Positions 60,763 through 64,000 of a stretch of DNA of 64,000 nucleotides are shown here, piece after piece. The stretch comes from Crassaminicella profunda (GTDB lineage: Bacteria > Bacillota > Clostridia > Peptostreptococcales > Thermotaleaceae), in contig NZ_CP082326.1 in NCBI RefSeq assembly GCF_019884785.1, positions 737,355 through 801,354 on the forward strand, read 5' to 3'. The translations under genes and the position numbers were made by a program. Below the pieces are notes generated by a model. That model saw only the letters and a program-made list of their open reading frames with translations, had not been told where the DNA came from and ran no database searches. Position 1 is the stretch's first letter, and every line of letters starts with the position of its first letter.

Positions 60763-61713
60763 GTGAAAAAGTTTTTTGCATTAGTATTAATAGTTGTTAT
60801 GAGTTTTTCATTACTAGCAGGATGTGGGGCTAAAGAAGAAACACCAGCTGAAGATGGGGCGATGACCATTGGTGTATCTATTGCAAGCTTTGATGATACT
60901 TTCTTAATGTACATGAAAGATGGTATGGAAAAATATATTGCTGGCTTAGATGAAAAAGTAGAAGTAACTTATGTAGATGCAAAAGCTGATGCTGCAAAAC
61001 AATTAGGTCAAGTGGAGAACTTTATTTCACAGGGAGTAGATGCAATTGTTGTTGTTCCTGTAAATACAGAAGCGACTACACCCATGACACAAGCAGCAGA
61101 AGAATCTAATGTTCCATTAGTTTATGTAAATAGATTACCAGATAATTTACCAGAAGATGTTGTATTTGTTGGTTCTAACTCAATTGATGCAGGAATATTC
61201 CAAATGGAATATATAGCAGAAAAAATGGGTGGAAAAGGAAATATCGGTATCTTAATGGGGATATTAGATCATGAAGCTGCTATTAAGAGAACTGAAGGAG
61301 TAGAAAAGGTTATAAAAGAAAAATATCCAGATATAAAAGTAGTTAAGAAACAAACAGGTAAATGGTCAAGAGCTGAAGGTATGGCAGTTATGGAAAACTG
61401 GTTAGCAAGTGGAGAGAAAATTGATGCAGTTTGTGCAAATAATGATGATATGGCAATTGGTGCTATGAATGCTATAGAAGCTGCAGGTAAATTAGATGAA
61501 ATATTAGTAGCAGGAGTAGATGCTACCCCTGATGCATTAACAGAACTTGATAAAGGAAAATTAAGTGCAACTGTATTCCAAGATGCAGAAGGACAAGGTA
61601 GTGGTGGTATGGAAGCTGCTGTAAAGAAAGTAAAAGGTGAAAAAGTAGAAAGTCAAGTTTGGATTCCATTCCAATTAGTAACTCCAGAGAATTATAAAGA
61701 ATTTATGAAATAA
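60763..61713 (+). CDS. sugar ABC transporter substrate-binding lipoprotein (RbsB family)
   Basis: A 316-residue lipoprotein: signal sequence with lipobox LLAGC (Cys near residue 21), then a periplasmic-binding type 1 fold (TIGVSIASFDDTFLMYMKDG, FISQGVDAIVVVPVNTEATT, VPLVYVNRLP, IGILMGILDHEAAIKRTEGV, VCANNDDMAIGAMNAIEAAG, GVDATPDALTELDKGKLSAT). RbsB-like proteins bind ribose, inositol or related sugars. The dehydrogenase next door favours an inositol-type ligand, but that is inference. Start is GTG 60763 with AAGGGAGG eight bases before. A perfect palindrome separates it from the ATPase gene. Confidence 0.93.
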   Translation: MKKFFALVLIVVMSFSLLAGCGAKEETPAEDGAMTIGVSIASFDDTFLMYMKDGMEKYIAGLDEKVEVTYVDAKADAAKQLGQVENFISQGVDAIVVVPVNTEATTPMTQAAEESNVPLVYVNRLPDNLPEDVVFVGSNSIDAGIFQMEYIAEKMGGKGNIGILMGILDHEAAIKRTEGVEKVIKEKYPDIKVVKKQTGKWSRAEGMAVMENWLASGEKIDAVCANNDDMAIGAMNAIEAAGKLDEILVAGVDATPDALTELDKGKLSATVFQDAEGQGSGGMEAAVKKVKGEKVESQVWIPFQLVTPENYKEFMK

Positions 61714-61724
61714 AAAATAACAAG

Positions 61725-61760
61725 TATAAAGGATATCAATAGCTATTGATATCCTTTATA
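61725..61760. repeat. 36-bp perfect palindrome between binding protein and ATPase genes
   Basis: Two 18-base halves (TATAAAGGATATCAATAG and its reverse complement) meet with no spacer. RNA would fold into a long AT-rich hairpin with no good T-run after it. Such hairpins often raise the mRNA level of the binding protein over the other transporter genes. Confidence 0.75.
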
Positions 61761-61789
61761 TAACAAATTAAAAAAAAGAGGTGAGAAAG

Positions 61790-63283
61790 ATGGATAAGGA
61801 ATATATCTTAGAACTGGAGAATATCACAAAAGAATTTCCTGGGGTTTTAGCCTTAGATAATGTACAGTTAAGAGTACGAAAAGGGTCTGTACATTCATTG
61901 ATGGGGGAAAATGGTGCAGGAAAATCTACATTAATGAAAGCAATTATAGGTATCCATCAACCGACAAAGGGAACCATCAAATGGAAAGGGCAACCTGTGA
62001 AGATTCAAGGTACAAATCATGCACTTGATTTAGGAATCTCTATGATTCATCAAGAGCTAAGTCCTATTCCATATATGACAGTTTCTGAAAATATATTCTT
62101 AGGTCGTGAGCCAGTAAATAAGTTTGGTATAGTAAACCAAAAGAAGATGGATCAAGATACAGAGGAATTATTAAAAGGTTTAGGTATTGACATTGACCCT
62201 AGAACCCAAATGGTAAATTTAAGTATTGCTAATACACAAATGGTTGAGATTGCAAAGGCTATCTCTTATAATTCAGATTTAATTATCATGGATGAGCCTA
62301 CATCAGCAATCACTGAAAAAGAAGTAGATAATTTATTCAAAATTATCAATAAGCTAAAAAGTGAAGGGGTAGCAATTATTTATATTTCACATAAAATGGA
62401 TGAGATTTTCAAAATATCTGATGATATCACTATTTTTAGAGATGGAAAATATATTGCTACAGAGCCAGCTGAGAACTTAGACAATGACAAATTAGTTCAA
62501 TTAATGGTAGGTAGAGAATTAAAACAAGTTTTCCACAAAGAAGAAGCTGAAATTGGAGATGTAATTCTTGAAGTAAAGAACTTAACAAGAGAAGGATATT
62601 TTAAAGATGTAAGCTTTGAGGTAAGAAGAGGTGAAATTTTAGGAATAGCAGGACTTATGGGATCAGGAAGAACAGAGGTAATGGAAAGTGTATTTGGGGT
62701 AACCCACAAAGATGCAGGAGAAATATTTATTAATGGTAAGAAAGTAGAAATCAATATACCAGAAGATGCTATTAAGCATAAGATGGCACTCCTTACTGAA
62801 GATCGAAAACTCACTGGGCTATATTTAATGCTTTCAGTTCAAGATAATATGATTGTTGCTAATATTGATGCATATAAAAAAGGAATGTTTTTAGATTTTA
62901 AGAAAATTGATGAGGCTTGTATAGAAGGAATAGAAAAGCTTTCTGTTAAAACACCAAGCAAAGAACAACTTATTGGGAATTTAAGTGGAGGAAATCAGCA
63001 AAAGGTATTGATTGCAAGATGGCTTTTAACCCAGCCAGATATTTTAATCTTAGATGAGCCTACAAGGGGAATTGATGTAGGAGCAAAGGCTGAAATTCAC
63101 AAATTAATGTCAAAGCTTGCAGGAGAAGGAAAAGCTGTAATTATGATTTCATCAGAGCTTCCAGAAGTATTAGGAATGAGTGATCGAATCATGGTTATGC
63201 ATGAAGGTAGAAAAACAGGAGAATTGATGAGAGGGGATGCAACCCAAGAAAATATTATGTATCTAGCAACAGGGAAAAAATAG
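61790..63283 (+). CDS. sugar ABC transporter ATPase, two ATPase domains (RbsA family)
   Basis: A 497-residue fused double ATPase. The first half has Walker [15 protein letters not shown], Walker [11 protein letters not shown] and a degenerate signature ([12 protein letters not shown]). The second half has a weak Walker A ([15 protein letters not shown]), a good signature [15 protein letters not shown] and Walker [12 protein letters not shown]. This asymmetry is normal for RbsA/MglA. The start ATG 61790 has AGAGGTGAG upstream, with the GTG at 61781 inside that site. It powers uptake with the adjacent permease and binding protein. Confidence 0.95.
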   Translation: MDKEYILELENITKEFPGVLALDNVQLRVRKGSVHSLMGENGAGKSTLMKAIIGIHQPTKGTIKWKGQPVKIQGTNHALDLGISMIHQELSPIPYMTVSENIFLGREPVNKFGIVNQKKMDQDTEELLKGLGIDIDPRTQMVNLSIANTQMVEIAKAISYNSDLIIMDEPTSAITEKEVDNLFKIINKLKSEGVAIIYISHKMDEIFKISDDITIFRDGKYIATEPAENLDNDKLVQLMVGRELKQVFHKEEAEIGDVILEVKNLTREGYFKDVSFEVRRGEILGIAGLMGSGRTEVMESVFGVTHKDAGEIFINGKKVEINIPEDAIKHKMALLTEDRKLTGLYLMLSVQDNMIVANIDAYKKGMFLDFKKIDEACIEGIEKLSVKTPSKEQLIGNLSGGNQQKVLIARWLLTQPDILILDEPTRGIDVGAKAEIHKLMSKLAGEGKAVIMISSELPEVLGMSDRIMVMHEGRKTGELMRGDATQENIMYLATGKK

Positions 63284-63325
63284 ACAAAAAAGATGAATAA
63301 GGGAAAATAGAAAGGAGCAAAATAT

Positions 63326-64000
63326 ATGAAGGCAAAAACAGAACAGCTTTTTAAGAAATATGGAATATTCTTTATCTTTATTGGAATGGTAATATTAATG
63401 TCCATCCTTTCTCCAGCATTTTTAAGGGTTGGAAACTTATTAAACGTTATAAGACAGATTTCCGTTATAGGGCTTATTGCATGTGGTGTAACCATGATTA
63501 TCATTACTACAGGAATTGACTTATCTTCAGGATCAGTTCTTGCATTAGCAGCAGTTGTAGCAGCAAGTTTTGCACAAAAGTCTGACTGGGCATCAAGAAT
63601 GTATCCAAATATAGATGTACCTGTAATAGTACCAATACTCTTAGGATTAGGAGTAGGGGCTTTATGTGGATTGATTTGTGGTGTTATTATTGCAAAGACA
63701 AAAATCCCACCATTTATTTCAACATTAGGGATGATGATTGTAGCAAGAGGGGCAGCACTTATTTATAGTAATGGTAGACCAATCAGTAGTTTAAAGGATT
63801 CATACAACTTCATTGGACAAGGAAAGATCTTAGGAGTTCCCCTTCCAATCATTATTTTAGCAGTTGTGGCAATTATTACCCATGTATTATTGACGAATAC
63901 AAAATTTGGTAAATATGTATATGCAATTGGTGGAAATGAAAATGCAGCTGTTGTATCTGGAATCAACGTAGATAAATATAAAGTAATGATCTATACGTAT
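63326..64000 (+). CDS. sugar ABC transporter permease (RbsC family), 5' part
   Basis: The gene runs off the window after 225 codons. It begins [20 protein letters not shown] after AAGGAG. Family features are [20 protein letters not shown], the conserved [20 protein letters not shown] and the EAA-like region [20 protein letters not shown]. About six membrane segments are visible. Completes an RbsBAC-type transporter; a full length of roughly 320 residues would be expected. Confidence 0.95.
   Translation, partial: MKAKTEQLFKKYGIFFIFIGMVILMSILSPAFLRVGNLLNVIRQISVIGLIACGVTMIIITTGIDLSSGSVLALAAVVAASFAQKSDWASRMYPNIDVPVIVPILLGLGVGALCGLICGVIIAKTKIPPFISTLGMMIVARGAALIYSNGRPISSLKDSYNFIGQGKILGVPLPIIILAVVAIITHVLLTNTKFGKYVYAIGGNENAAVVSGINVDKYKVMIYTY

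Noticed and set aside
1-64000. CRISPR arrays, tRNA or rRNA genes, insertion sequences, prophage
   Set aside because: No regularly spaced repeats, cloverleaf patterns, transposase or integrase motifs were seen in any gap.

Overview
The window looks like chromosome of an anaerobic, fermentative, endospore-forming low-GC Firmicute of class Clostridia. The reasons are very AT-rich DNA, AGGAGG-type ribosome binding sites, a GerAB-type spore germination permease, WhiA/RapZ/YvcK/HPr-like neighbours in Bacillus/Clostridium order, bifurcating-type [FeFe] hydrogenases with their maturases, and HPr kinase. A genus in the Alkaliphilus/Crassaminicella neighbourhood is a guess. No tRNA, rRNA, CRISPR array, phage or transposase was seen.

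Layout. (1) 1-11371: nucleotide excision repair (3' end of uvrB, uvrA, then uvrC). Between uvrA and uvrC lies a block of envelope and signalling genes: a small membrane protein, a secreted protein with three SHOCT-like repeats, a two-component system, a secreted protein of unknown function and a CapA-like phosphoesterase. (2) 11524-18749: a chemoreceptor, hprK, and a DcuC-type carrier followed by two M20 peptidases. (3) 18975-33623: the hydrogenase locus. A complete four-gene hndABCD-type operon is present twice in tandem. It is followed by a possible RNA leader, a TM1266-type regulator and the maturases hydG, hydE and hydF; hydE carries an extra N-terminal DUF3343 domain. (4) 33638-41014: accessory genes (Clp-fold serine protease plus a 54-residue ORF, Hsp20-like protein with an Asn/Gln-rich N-terminus, WG-repeat protein, peroxiredoxin, GerAB permease, orphan solute-binding protein). 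(5) 41074-56736: a conserved housekeeping block, murB-PHP-rapZ-yvcK-nudix-whiA-HPr-like, then HD-GYP, a CBS/DRTGG regulator, dnaE, pgpA-like, pfkA and pyk. (6) 56916-64000: thioesterase, fxsA, then a LacI-type regulator with an inositol-dehydrogenase-like gene and an RbsBAC-type sugar ABC transporter. The last gene runs off the window.

How the parts fit. Pfk and Pyk supply glycolytic flux. The duplicated Hnd complexes would return electrons from NAD(P)H and perhaps ferredoxin to H2, with HydE/F/G building their H-clusters. HprK and the Crh-like HPr homologue (Arg15, Ser46 kept) suggest carbon catabolite control. The sugar/inositol locus carries four near-identical GCAAACGTTTGC operators in two pairs about 141-144 bp apart around near-identical promoters, and one operator also fits the CcpA cre consensus.

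Most notable: the tandem hydrogenase operons with a variant L3 motif in copy 2, the DUF3343-HydE fusion, the terminator-ended leader before the maturation operon, the Crh-like HPr, and the duplicated promoter-operator module.
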